Assembly: GCA_037176725.1 (NCBI GenBank)
Contig: JAZBRS010000026.1
Coordinates: 105,941,501 to 106,005,500 of the forward strand
DNA from: Posidonia oceanica
Lineage: Eukaryota; Streptophyta; Magnoliopsida; Alismatales; Posidoniaceae
Direction of reading: 5' to 3'
DNA length: 64,000 nucleotides
How positions within the stretch are numbered: position 1 is the stretch's first letter; every line of letters begins with the position of its first letter. The notes under the pieces are model-generated. The model did no database searches. It was not told the origin of the DNA and saw nothing but the letters and a program-made list of their open reading frames with translations. Both the position numbers and the translations under genes were made by a program. Of this stretch, positions 47,084 through 58,990 are shown piece after piece.

Positions 47084-47333
47084 TGATAGTGAATGGTTAA
47101 ACAATGGATGAGGCTGCTCTCCTTCCTCAACGGATGTGTCTGATAATGAACGGTTAGAGCATGGATGAGGCTGTTCTCCTTCCTCAACAGATATGACTGT
47201 TCAATGAATGTGGCTATTCTATCTCTAGATTCTTCCTCTGTTGTAATCTATATATACCCTTGTACTCTATTCTTTTATAAGAAGTTAAAAGAAGATTAGC
47301 AAATCTCTTTCCTGTTTTATTTTAGATTTAGCA
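47084..47333 (+). repeat. 3' LTR of the copia element
   Basis: Begins TGATAGTGAATGG and ends TTTAGATTTAGCA. It shares all but the last part with the 5' LTR, including the internal 61-bp duplication. Confidence 0.9.
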
Positions 47334-47929
47334 CTCAGAAACATTTAGCTTTTGGAACAATGATTCCTTTACATTTCCAGAAGTTGAGGTATAAATACTT
47401 CTAATCATAAGCTAACTTCTATACTTAGATCTAAAACCTGAAGCTTTACCAAACATACCTTTAGACTTCCAAAGACAATGACAAGGAGACAAAAGGAAGA
47501 AAGAGTGATGGATGTGATATATGAGCTTGGACTGGAGAGGTATTTTACAATGAGCATTTCTTTATCAGAATCATGTTGTCTCTAGTATCAATTGGGCCAC
47601 ATTGCAGACCCAAAAAAATTAAAGAAAACATCTTAGCATTGATGTCTTCCTAAAAATTTTAATTTGCAACTCATATAGCATATTACCATACCAGTAATAT
47701 TCCTACTCTTGGAAATCTAAATTATTCGCAAGCAATAACTATCAAGTGTCGAGACAGTATGATTGGAGGGCCATTTGTTCGAGGAGTTTCTGGTGGCGAA
47801 AAGAAAAGGGTATGCATTGGCAATGACATTATAATCAATCCTTAGCTGTCGTTTCTAGATGAACCCACCTCTGGTCTGGATTCAACAACAGCCCTAAAAA
47901 CAGTGCAGTTGTTACACAATAATGTTGAG

Positions 47930-48279
47930 GTTAGTCCCCTTCTTTAAAAAAAGACAGATTTCAAATGTTGAAACAGGAAGGGCAATATACAGAATCTTCA
48001 ACATATTCGGAAGCCAATGAACACATTAAGCTGCTTCTAGTTGCAAATATTCTAGTTTAAAAATAAGCAATTGAGGGTAACTAAGAATTAAGTAGCTAGC
48101 TAGCTTGGCAAGAAATTGGAACTGAAAATTTTTCAAAACAAATTAAGAGAATGACAAGAAATGGATGGTAATTTCCTTACAAAACTGGACAAAGCAAAGT
48201 TTGATTCAACAAAACAGATTAACTATTCAATTCAAGGAAATCCTACAAAAAATGATTAAAAAAACAACATATTCATAAA
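47930..48279. other. AT-rich stretch after the ABCG fragment
   Basis: No gene or element end is recognised. It may be intron sequence of the former ABCG gene. Confidence 0.5.
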
Positions 48280-49440
48280 AATTATCCTAACCAACTCAAC
48301 CCGATGGTCGTTGTGGCTTCTTGATCCGTTTGTAGAGCAAATTTCTTACTTTCCATGGTTTGACTTTCCTACCGCATATCTTTTTTGGAACTTTGCATCT
48401 GTGGTAAAAAGATCACAGAATCCATTCCACCTAGTTTTAACATTAAACAACAATATATATATGTTAATTTCTATATATACAACAATAAACACAACTTCAA
48501 TTTAGTATAAACATTAAGTATCTCTCCTGTGTACACTAATGTGGAGGAAATGCCTTGGCTGCTTGATAATTATCGTAAGGCTCAGGGCATTTTGCCAATG
48601 CATTTGTCCTTATCCTATAGTAAATATCGTTCATCCTTTTCTTAATTAATTTTGTAAAAGGAACACGACAATCCTCCTTGGTACACCTAGGTGAAAGCAT
48701 AAACTTGCTCTGTATAAATCTAACATCATTGTTAATTTAATATACTAATTATTTACACTAAAGATAAATATAAAGATAATGATTACTTATTACCAATAGC
48801 GTATCAAACATTCTTTCCTTCTCATCCGAATGCAAATGCGACCACCGGTACTTGATGGTCGATGCGTAAGATCTAAAAAATTTTGTGATCTTGGACGAGA
48901 TCCTGTTACTCCTCTTGAAGTTATTTATTTAAATCAAGTTAAATACAGAAAATAGGTAACATGTTAACTAACATCAAATTAAAAAGAAAAATGAATTACC
49001 CGTCTTACATCAACTCTAGAATAGGTTGTGGTCCTTGAGAAACTTGAGCATATCCTCCTAGTTCCTACTGTTCTTGTTAATTTTCATTAAAATTACACAT
49101 ATGTCAGTAAGTATATTTAATATCAAGACTTAAAAACTATAATTTCATTATATTAATTACTTGCTGTTGCTGGAGGGGGAGACAACAACTCAGGCTGGAC
49201 CTAACGTGCAGCACTACTCTGTGGAGTAGTACTATGCCTAATCACAGGAGGAGAGGTGGGAGGCTGAACCAAAGTGGTCAGAGGTGTCCACCCTGCTCCA
49301 GGCAGTGGCACACCCTATGAACACATGTACTCAATCAACTGAGCGCTCGTGAAAGTACTAGGATCGATCTCTCGATCCTCTGATGAACCACATACACTGG
49401 ATCCACTAGAGCGTCGACTACCACTACCAAATCCGGCCAT
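48280..49440 (-). pseudogene. second (TNPA/Transposase_24-like) gene of a CACTA element
   Basis: On the minus strand an ATG at 49438-49440 starts MAGFGSGSRRSSGSSVCG, then DREIDPSTFTSAQLIEYMCS, a TAG, and PLPGAGWTPLTTLVQPPTS. Farther down are pieces with SPRCTKEDCRVPFTKLI and CPEPYDNYQAAKAFP. A Ser-rich start followed by a DNA-binding helical domain is the usual layout of the second CACTA protein, which binds the subterminal repeats. Stops and intron-like gaps prevent a clean model. It lies directly downstream of the transposase gene on the same strand, as in En/Spm. Confidence 0.55.
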
Positions 49441-49861
49441 CTAATACCGTAAACAATACATTAAAATATTCATGTAAGATTCATCTAACTTGCTGAATAA
49501 ATAAGGAGCAAATATGTAAACCATATTTACTTGATGGTACTTACAAGCATAAAAACATCGACAATGCTGAATAAGAAAGCCATGACGAACCTGAATTTAA
49601 ACTAAATTGTTAGTTTTCTATATCATCTTAATTGGTTAGTATATATCAAAATTCAGAAACAAAAATTTATTGAAATAACAGATCAATGTGTCATTATCAG
49701 TATATATCTATAGAATGCAAGTGCAAAAAGAGTATACAAAGCAAAATAAAGAAGGTATATACCAAAATGACAAGAAAATCTCCTTAGTCTTCGTCATTAT
49801 AGTCAACACTCTCTTCTTGTTCATTTTCTTCATCGTCTTCACCTTCATCTTCTACAAATGT

Positions 49862-52800
49862 TCATTCTTCATCCTCATTTTGCCACAACATTGAATTTGG
49901 TGGAATTATAGAGACTTGATCAAGAACATGGTCTACAACTATTGGTTGTGAAGGCTCGTAGTCAGGTTGAAACAAGTTTTCAAACTCGTTATTTGTAGCT
50001 TCACTGGCCATAGCAATGTAGGCACGTGTTTTGATCTTCATCACATTGAAAGATTCATCTTTCTTGAAACTTGAGGTACATAATAGACTTGATCATCTTG
50101 TGAAGCTAACACAAATGACTCGAATCTCCTCAAGTATTTAGCTGGTATAACGTCAACAATATCATGCCTGAAGTCATGTGTGACTCCCTCCTTAGGGTCA
50201 TACTAATCGCAAAGAAACAATATCACTTTATTTGCACCGGAGTATTCCAACTCGAGGATCACTTTTAAGATACCATAATAGTCAATATGGTATTCTCCAT
50301 AACATGATCCATTCACCATAACTCCTAAAATTTGAGTAGTCAATCCCCCACCGTATTCTTGTGTGTGAAATCGATACCCATTTGCAAAGCAAGTTCCATA
50401 CAACTTTACTTGGAAAATAGTACCACAACCTAAGTCCTTTAAGAGCTTTCGCTTAGGGCTAGGATCAAGTTGGTTTATATGACTTCTAAACCACTTAGGA
50501 AATGTCTTCCTGAATAAGTCCAAGATATCATCATCTTTTAGACTAGGATGGTCGACCATTAGTTGTTCTCTGAATTGCTTGCAATTGAAAATTTAGAACA
50601 TAGTAAGATAATACATTATTTAAATTTATTAAATAGACATACCGAGAAAGAAAGCGATAAATAATCGACAAAGAGTGAGACTTCATCACAATTGTCAAGA
50701 ACTTATAATTCTGCAGCATCTTTCTTGCTCCAGGTCAGTAGGTGTTCTTTCGCCTTTCCAAAAGGATGAGCACTAGAACAAAAGACAGAAAGTATATCAT
50801 TTTGTTCCTCAACTCCCATATCATCATTCTTCTATGCTCGATTATGCATTGTTTCAACCTCCGGTGAGAAATATCTCGAACAAAAAGTGGCAACCTCTTC
50901 GTAGATATATTGTGTACTTATTGTACATTCCACTCTATTCTTATTCTGAACTTTTCGTTTCAAGAAAAACATGTACCTATTAAAAATGTGGATAAATTAG
51001 ATAAAAGTACTCGTAATAACAAAAGAAAAAACAAACTTTCTTTAGAATAACATATACCTCTCAAAAGGATACATCCATCGATATTGTACTGATCCACCCA
51101 CTTTAGCTTCGTAAGGCAAGTGGATCATAATATGTTCCATCGAGTCAAAGAAGGTAGGCGGAAATATCTTTTCAAGATTGCACAATATGAGAATAATATT
51201 TCCCTCTAAAGTCTCCATGTCTTTGACAAACAATTTGGAGGAGCAAATGGCCTCAAAGAATTTGCTTAGATCTGTGAGTACGTCTACAATGGGCTTAGGC
51301 AACAAACCTCTAAATGCAAGGGGAAGCAGTCTCTCCATAAACACATGACAATCGTGGCTTTTCAATTCATTGAAAGTGTATTTCTTGAGATCCACAAGTT
51401 TTGATATATTTGATGCATATTCGTCTGGAAACTTCAAGTTGTTGACTCTCACACACTGCCTTTATCTGATACTTATTGAGTGTGTATTTTCCCTTAGCCA
51501 TTTCAGTCTTTCCATTGGTATGCTCTATCAGGTGCAAGTCCTTACGACTACAAAGCAACTTCAAATCTCTACGTGCATTCTCTGTGTCCTTTGTCTTGCC
51601 CTTGACAACGAATACCATATAGAACATATTGTCAAATATATTCTTCTCGATAGGCATGACGTCTAAGTTGTGCCGAATTAAGAGCTTGGACCAATACGGT
51701 AACTCTCAGAATATACTGATCTTTGATCAATTGTGAGTATTCCCGAATCCCTCTAATGTTTGTGGACCAGCACCAAGCCCAAAAATGATCTGCTCAAACT
51801 TTGACGTTCGACTAAATAATTGCTCTCCCGACAACTTAGGAGGTGAGTTAGACAATTCGACTGTATTCTTCTTAAAAGTTTGTTTCTATCTTCGATATGG
51901 GTGGTCCATGGGCAAGAATTGATGATGACAGTCAAAGAAACATGGCTTGCAACCATATTGAAGCTGAAATGACTTTGTGTGCTCCATACAATAAGGATAG
52001 CTCATCTTTCCATGTGTGCTCCAACCAGATAACATCCCATATGCAAGGAAATCACTTATAGTCTAAAGTAAAACAACCTTCATGTTGAAAGTTTGCTGCT
52101 TGCATGCATCGTATGTCTCAACCCCAGTGTCCCAAAGCATCTTCAACTCGTCTATAAGAGGCCTCAAGTACACGTTAATGTGTTTTCCAGGATGACTTGG
52201 ACCAGGAATGAGCAAAGACAAAAATATGTACGGCCTCTTCTTACACATAGAAGGATCATGACAGGCCAACACGAGTAATCTTTTCCTTTACCATGTTGAT
52301 TGAATCCATCACTAGAAAGACCGACAACAACATTGTGATTTTCTACAGCAAATGAAGGAAAGGACTCCTTCAAGACTTGCCAACACTTGGTGTCATAAGG
52401 ATGCTCCATATCAGTGTTTTGTGTATGATCTACATGCCATGTCATATCTTTTGCAGTCTCTTTGCAATAGTACAACCTCTTCAGTCTCGGTATTAAAGGA
52501 AAATAACGAAGCACCTTCTGAGGTACATGTGTCTTTGAGTCACTTTTGTAACGGGGCTCGTGACATTCTGGACACTCTAAATTATCTTCGTGTTCCTTGT
52601 AGTATAAGATGTGATGTTTTGAGCAAACATCAATCTTTACCTCTGCCAACCCCATCTTTCTCATCATCATCTTCGTCTCGTAGTAGTTCTTCAGCAATTC
52701 ATGGCTCTCTGACAGCATTTTCTTGATTTTATCTATCATGACATCAAAACAGCTATCTGTCATATTGTAGTCGATCTTCAAAGTCAATAACTCAGACACT

Positions 52801-53216
52801 ACCGATAACTTTATGTAGTTCTTGCAACCTGGCCACAATGGCTCCTCCGCCTTTCTTAACAACTCGTAAAACTCTTAGGATTCCCCATGTGGCTCTTTAT
52901 CAGCAGATGCATCGAAACCAGGACCTACCACGTCCATCACGATGTCCACAATAGGATCCGTACTAACAGGACCAACATTTCTATGACAAGGAAAGGCCTC
53001 TCCATATTTAAAACAACACTTGTAGCCTTCCACAAATCCCTTCTTACACAAATGTAATTCCACATCCCTTCTCGATTGTTTTTTTAGTAGTGCACATTTT
53101 TTACAAGGACATATAATCATTCCATCTCTTTCCACAATACTCGAACCTTGACTATATGCAAAATCCACAAACTCCTGAACGCCATGCAGAAAACTGATAC
53201 ACACTTTTCCATCCAC
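49862..53216 (-). pseudogene. CACTA (En/Spm) TNP2-type transposase
   Basis: The minus-strand gene starts near 53216 with the transposase-associated zinc domain: FLHGVQEFVDFAYSQGSS, ICPCKKCALLKKQSRRDV, HLCKKGFVEGYKCC. After a stop near 52872 comes the TNP2 core: EPLWPGCKNYIKLSVV, HHILYYKEHEDNLECPECHE, VLRYFPLIPRLKRLY, VVGLSSDGFNQHG, then after a shift near 52270 IFLSLLIPGPSHPGKHINV and DTGVETYDACKQQTF, with a stop at about 52060. A DUF4218-like block lies at 51042-51452 (HDCHVFMERLLPLAFRGLLP, YRWMYPFERYM) and a DUF4216-like C-terminus at 50203-50559. Introns plus several stops are present. I found no CACTA ends on either side. Confidence 0.85.
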
Positions 53217-53927
53217 GACTCATGTATACATCCAATCACGATGAGAAGACATTTCTTTCTTCAAAAGAAAGTTACCATAAGAAACCCATGTAGTCGAGAA
53301 ACAATCAAGATGATGTTGCAATGGCAAATGTACTATTTGATGGAATAGACAAGAAACCTAGGTAGTCGCGTTTCTTGAGCTTTCCAAGTCAAGAAACAAT
53401 TAAAATAGTCATGACAATGATAGAGCTGGACATCTCAAAATGACACAAGAGTGGTTGTGGCAGTGAAGAATTGGATAGGATCTTCTTGAGCTTTCTAAGT
53501 CGAAAAACAATTAAAATAGTCATGACAATGATAGAGCTTCTTAATTTTTTTTCTTATGCTATTTCTCTTTGACCTCCTTGAATTAGAGACGAGAAATTTA
53601 TGTTAGAAAATAACCGTACTTTCTATTATGGCAGTTTATCGCAAAAAAAAGAATCATGATATGCTCATTGATTTTATCCTAATGCCTTTATGAAAAGTGA
53701 ATGAAATCTAAGTTAGCTGGATAACAACCAAAAGCAATCTATAAAAATGCGCGGTAGGACTTGAAAAAAAATGCATGGTAGGCATTAGACTACTAAAATA
53801 GGTTTAAGATGTCACTGCAATAGGAGTGCTTTTGTGGGAGAATAAAATAAAGCTTGGTAGGATTGGAAAAAGTTTTTTTACTGTATTACATGAACATATA
53901 CTACAATCCTACTAACTATATTAGTAC
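53217..53927. other. intergenic stretch with a short duplication
   Basis: CAATTAAAATAGTCATGACA followed by ATGATAGAGCT occurs at about 53396-53427 and 53510-53541. No gene and no CACTA terminus were seen. Confidence 0.55.
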
Positions 53928-56142
53928 TGTGACCATCCTCGCGACCGGCCCGTGGGCCCAGAGAAGATTGGTCACGGCAAGCGGTGCATCCGAGGGGATT
54001 CGACTCAAGGAAAACACCAGAAAAGGCAAATGCGGGAAAAGCAAAGAGAAGACATGGTGTCGCCACCTAGTCTATTTAAAACCAGAAGATAAGGAAAACC
54101 GTATGTGAAAACATGCAAATAAGCTTATGCAATTCGAAAATATGCAAATCCGTCCCGAATGGATGTGACACAAAGTCATTGCGGTCAAGAGAAAGGGTAA
54201 GGACTCCTGTTACGCAAGGGGAAGGTGTTAGGCACCCCCAATGTGCCCGAGTGAGTTGGTCTTTCTAGGCCATTCCACTCAAATGTGTGGCTAATGGTGA
54301 TGGATGCCTTGCAAACATGATGAATGCTTTAAGATGTGCCTAAATGATGTGATGCATGTTGAAACCATGATGGGGAGGCAAGCCTAGAACACGAATATGC
54401 AAGATCAAAACCAAAGCGATGAAAACAAAACATGCAAATGCTCTGTTCAGAGTCTGTCTGGACACTGTGAAAACCACGCATGCAACCTGGGAGGGTTACA
54501 CACGAGACCATCACGCGGGACATGTTCACCAATCCAGATAGTGAACTTCATTGCTCAAAAATGCATCTTAAATGATCTAAAAAAGCTACGGGGAACAATC
54601 AATCAATCCCGGGGTGGGAAACCGAGCGTGAAACCATGTGTGCTCAAGCATGGAAATGAAAGCATGTAAGCCTCCCAATGCCAGCCATCTCCAAGCTCCA
54701 TCGGCCATGAAAGAGGGCCATGTGCTTAGGGACGACCTTTGGAGCATTAGGAAGGTTCGGGTAGAGGTGTCGGGGCCAAAGGAAAGCGAAATTCGATGCC
54801 AGAAAAAAAAACGACCCACCCTCTATTGTCCTTGACTGACGTCGACGTTCTTGGGTCCGGGCGACCACTGGTGAGGCGGTGGGCTCAAGAACGCACTCCT
54901 GGGGCGTTGAGGAGCATCAAGAAGGGATGCGGAAACTACGAGGATGCTGTGCAACCAAAATGGGAAGGCCGCCGCTCTTCCCCACCTCCGTTCGACGGTG
55001 TCAGACTTCCTTGTGCACCACCGGCCATGACAAAGGCCGAGAGCCCAAGGAAGCACCTTGGAGCGGTCAGGAAGGAAGAGGAAAGGATGGGGAGGATGTA
55101 GGGAGTGCTATGCATGCGAGGGTGGCTGGGATGGGGCCAGCCGCGCACTCAGGGGCTGGCGGCCTCGTGCAGGCGGCAAACCTATTGCCGGTCACGAAAT
55201 AGGGGTGTAAATTCGACTGAAAACCTAGATAATTCTCGGCAAAAATGGCATGTTTAGGTAAAGGCTATACTCGTACACTAGGGGAGAAGAGTTATACCTA
55301 TGGTGCAGCCGGCGTTCTTCCTCCCGACGTTGGCTAGAAACGGCAGACGACGATGCTCGGGAATGGCAGCGAGAGGGTGTGGGCGAGCTCAGGCTAGGGT
55401 AGTCGATTGCTGGGGATGCTTAGGGATGTCACTCACACACAAGGGAGGCTAAGGATCGCTGCTGGTTGGGGAATGCTCGCTTGGGTTCTCTCAAGACGGA
55501 TCGTGCACCGAAAACAGTCGGCCCTCTCCCCATTTTGCTCTGTCAATGTTGCTCTCGCGTGCTGAGAGAGGTGGCATGCTGGCGGAGCAATGCAGGGTGG
55601 CACGGTGTGGTAGGTGAGCGAACGTGCGACACAGGTGCACCGAAAACAAGCCAAACTGGTGCCAGAGGTGGCCGGTACAGTTGCACGGACGCATGCGCAC
55701 GGGAAGGTTTAAATAGGTGGCTGGGTGCACAAATGGGTGGAGTCGATGGCAAACTTGGCTCCTGGCGTGAGCTTCATGACTGGGGTGTGCAAGGGGCACT
55801 CCGAAGTCCAAGCGGAGGCCGGCTACACCAAGTGGAACGTGAGCTTGATCAGCCTGCAACGGCTACAGACCCAGGGGAACTGCGCATGGAATACGCGAGA
55901 CATACCCGTGGTTGGAATCTGCGGTTCGACAGGACAGGACCTGTTGCAGTGGATTCTGGGCCCGTTTCCTCGGAGTTGGGCCACCAAATGGGTTTTGGGC
56001 TATGAGGGCTTGTGGTGTGGAGGGTTTTGGGTATGTTTTGAAGGTTTTGGAATGGTTTGGTGAAATGGTGGGGTCCACCGCTTCCGAACACGTTCTTTCG
56101 GAGAATCCTGCCAACGAATGACCACAAAATGGGGTGTCTACA
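53928..56142 (+). repeat. long LTR (about 2.2 kb) of a Tat/Ogre-like gypsy element
   Basis: It starts TGTGACCATCC and ends GGGGTGTCTACA. Near 54205-54240 it has GGGGAAGGTGTTAGGCACCC, a phrase common in LTRs of plant Tat/Ogre-type elements. The sequence after 56142 (AATGCCCATCCCTGAGCG) is the usual kind of leader. No paired LTR lies in the window, so boundaries rest on terminal bases and context. Many overlapping open frames occur because the DNA is GC-rich; none has a recognised domain. Confidence 0.6.
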
Positions 56143-57251
56143 AATGCCCATCCCTGAGCGAGGTTGAGGGAAACAAGGCCGCTGCTCAGGGTTGACAAGA
56201 CACCCCGCCTGCAATCAGTGGGAGAGTTAGTTCTTGGCGTGAGTCACTTATCCAGCGGATACACTGAAAGTCGTGGCCCGTTGCGGCAATGCATATGCAA
56301 ATGCAAATGCAAATGCGGGTGTTGATGCTGTTTGTGCTCATGTGCGCTGAACTCCACTAGCGGTGTGTGCGGGTCCGCGCGATGCTAATGCGAGTGCGAT
56401 GTCGGTGCGAATGATGCGATGCTGGGCGTTGAGCTTTGTGCGGCTCTAAGCGACGATGCTGCCTTACGTTGAGCTCTGTACTGCTCTAAGCGACGGTGAT
56501 GCTGATACATGCGATGCAGGTGTGCGTTGAGCTCTATGCGGCTCTAAGTGATGCTAGAAATGCATGTTGATGTTGAGCATGTGATGTTGGGGTTGACTCC
56601 GCTGGGGACATATGCAGAGTGCAATGCTAATGTAATGCATGCTGATGCTGAGCATGCAATGCTAATGTGATGATGCTGGATGCTGGGGGCAGTGGCCGAT
56701 TAGTGACTCTGCCAGCCGAGAGGGGCATGCGTGCAGATGCAGTGTCACACAATAAGATGGAGTGTGATGTCATGCAATGTAATGCAATGTGATGTTATGA
56801 TATGCAATGAAATGCTTGTGATGATGTAATGGGATGCAGATGCGATGCGGCGACAAGTTGGCGGCTAACCCAAACTTGCGCAAAGAAGGGCACCGGACAA
56901 GACTGACGTGCTTGCCGTCCAGGTAGTTAGGGCTACTAGCTCGGAGATAGAGACTCCAGACAAGACTATTGGGCTTGCCATCCGAGAATCCAAACACTTT
57001 GACGGATGTCATCAGGGCAGTGAAGGCTGCCAGCCCGAGCAGAGGGGGCACGATACCAAGGGCAGCAAAAAAGATGCCCCTGGTATCAGGAGGATGATAC
57101 CAGGGGACGGTTGAAACACTCCTGGCACTAAAAAGGGGCTAGATAGTTTGACGGGTATCAGCCGGGCAGTTAAGTTTGCCAGCCCGAGCAAGGGGAAACT
57201 GGTCTCCGTCTGAATGGCACGAGGAACCGAGGCAAGCGAGAGCAAGGTAGG
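56143..57251 (+). mobile_element. internal, non-coding part of the Tat-like element
   Basis: Rich in ATGC/GATGC words. At 56426-56556 a unit with CGTTGAGCTCTGTGCGGCTC-type sequence followed by TAAG and GATG occurs three times. No Gag or Pol domain is recognised. Confidence 0.5.
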
Positions 57252-58990
57252 GGACGAATTTGTCAGCCGAGGCACAGCCGACGACAAAACATAGGGTAGG
57301 ATGGCGGATTTGTCGACCGAGACACAGTCGGCGACAAATTGCGAGGCCAGATGGTGGATTTGTCAACCAAGATGCAGTTGGTGACAAATCGCAGAGCAGG
57401 ATAGCGAATTTGTCAAACGAGACGTGGTCGGCGACAAATCGTGGAGCTAGATGGCGAATTTGTCAATCAAGATGCGGCCGACAACAAATCACAGGGCAGG
57501 ATAGTGAATTTGTCGACCAAAATGTAGTCGGCGACAAATAGCAGAGCAGGATAGCGAATTTGTCGACCAAGACATTGTCGGTGACAAATCGCGGAGCTGG
57601 ATGGCGAATTCGTCAATTGAGATGCTGTTGGTGACAAATCGCGGAGCAGGATAGCGAATTTGTCAACCGAGACGCGGTTGGTGACAAATCGCGGAGCTAG
57701 ATGGCGAATTTGTCAACCGAGACACGGTCGGTGACAAATCGCTGAGCTGGATGGCAAATTTGTCAATCGAGACGCGGTTGGTGACAAATCGCGGAGTTGG
57801 ATGGCGAATTTGTCAATCGAGATGCGGTCGGCGACAAATCGCGAAGCTGGATGACGAATTTTTCAACCAATACGCGGCCGGTGACAAATCGCAGGGCAAG
57901 ATTGCGAATTTGTCGACCGAGATGCAGTCGGCGACAAGTTGCGGAGCTGGATGGCGAATTTGTCAATCGAGATGCGGTCGATGACAAATCGCGGAGCAGG
58001 ATAGCGAATTTGTCAACCGAGACTCGGTTGGTGACAAATCGTGAAGTTGGATAGCGAATTTGTCAATCGAGACGCGGTCGGTGACAAATCGCGGAGCTGG
58101 ATGGCGAATTTGTCAACTGAGACACGGTCGGTGACAAATCGCGGTGTCGGTTGGCGAATTTGTCAACTGAGACACGACTAGTGACGAATCAAAGAGCTGG
58201 ATGGCGAATTTGTCAACTGAGACGTGGTCGATGACAAATCGCGGAGCTGGATGGTGAATTTGTCAACCGAGACGCGGTCGGTGACAAATTGCAGAGCTGG
58301 ATGGCGAATTTGTTAATCGAGATGCGGTCGGTTACAAATCACGGATCAGGATAGCCAATTTGTCAACTGAGACGTGGTCGTCAACAAATCACGGAGTTGG
58401 ATGACGAATTTGTTAGCTGAGACGCGGTCAGTGACAAATTGCGGAGCTGGATCGCGAATTTGTCAATCGAGATGCAGTTGGCGACAAATCGCAGGGCAGG
58501 ATTGCGAATTTGTTGAGCGAGATGCAGTCGGCGACAAATCGCGGAGTTGGATAGTGAATTTGTCAACCAAGATGCGGTCGATGACAAATCGTGGATCAAG
58601 ATGGGAAATTTGTCAATCGAGACGTAGTCGGCGACAAAATGCAGGTTGGATAGCAAATTTATCATCTAGGACGCAACCAGGGACAAAGACGTGGGGCAGT
58701 ATAGCGAATTTGCCATCCGAGACGCAACCGGAGACAAACGCGGGGCAGGATAGCGAATTTGTCATCTGAGATGCAACCGGAGACAAAGACGCAGGGCAGG
58801 ATAGCGAATTTGTCATCCGCAACGCAATCAGAGACAAAGGCACAGGGCAGGATAGCGAATTTGTCATCTAGGACGCAATTGGAGACAAAGACGAGAGTAG
58901 CGAATTTGTCAACCGAGACGCAGTTGGTGGCAAAAACACAGAGCAAGGATCACAAATTTGCCAATTGAGAAGCAATCAGTGGCAAAACAC
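57252..58990 (+). repeat. 50-bp tandem array, about 34 units, each with inverted repeats
   Basis: The unit starts GACAAATCGCGGAGCTGGAT and continues GGCGAATTTGTCAACCGAGA, CGCGGTCGGT. Period is 50 bp from about 57283 to 58640 (for example GACAAATC at 57733 and 57783), then slightly variable units with CAGG and CAACCGGA to 58990. Each unit holds GACAAATCGC against GCGAATTTGTC and GTCAACCG against CGGTTGGTGAC. Because 50 is not a multiple of three, open frames here rotate and are not genes. Confidence 0.93.

Larger units (their letters stand above)
42792..47333 (+). mobile_element. Ty1/copia retrotransposon, near complete, defective
   Basis: A 4,542-bp element has LTRs at 42792-43028 and 47084-47333, a primer site at 43029, Gag-protease-integrase-reverse transcriptase-RNase H in copia order, and a purine tract ending at 47083. 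Flanks are CTCAA (42787-42791) and CTCAG (47334-47338), four of five bases equal. By hand count the LTRs differ at about 10 of 225 positions, nearly all transitions. Frameshifts and stops inactivate it. Confidence 0.92.
42691..47460. mobile_element. Tourist-like MITE, interrupted by a copia element
   Basis: The left arm 42691-42791 starts GGGTCTGTTTGGTAAAAC. The right arm 47334-47460 ends with the reverse complement of AGGTATGTTTGGTAAAGC, so 14 of 18 terminal bases match. With TTA duplications this fits PIF/Harbinger-derived Tourist MITEs. Without the copia insert it is about 220 bp, with no coding capacity. It landed in an ABCG exon. Confidence 0.85.
42597..47929 (+). pseudogene. ABCG (white-brown complex) half-transporter gene fragment, split by nested insertions
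   Basis: The first exon piece (about 42597-42690) reads LNRIGFVTQGNVLF, HLTVKETLTYAVLF. It is cut by a MITE and resumes at 47464 with LPKTMTRRQKEERVMDV and IYELGLE, ending at a GT donor (47540). A 206-bp intron follows. The next exon (47746-47929) reads [18 protein letters not shown] with the intact ABC signature, a TAG at the position after IIINP, then FLDEPTSGLDSTTAL with Walker B and D loop, ending at another donor. These are plasma-membrane lipid or hormone exporters. The intron acceptor reads AA where AG is expected. Walker A and the membrane part are absent. Retained introns mean it is not a retrocopy. Confidence 0.88.

Noticed and set aside
54300..56200. Many overlapping open frames around 54-56 kb
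   Set aside because: The DNA is GC-rich LTR sequence open on both strands, with no recognisable domain and with the LTR phrase GGTGTTAGGCACCC.
57252..58990. CRISPR-like regular repeats
   Set aside because: Units are contiguous 50-bp tandem copies without unique spacers, in a plant genome. This is a minisatellite.
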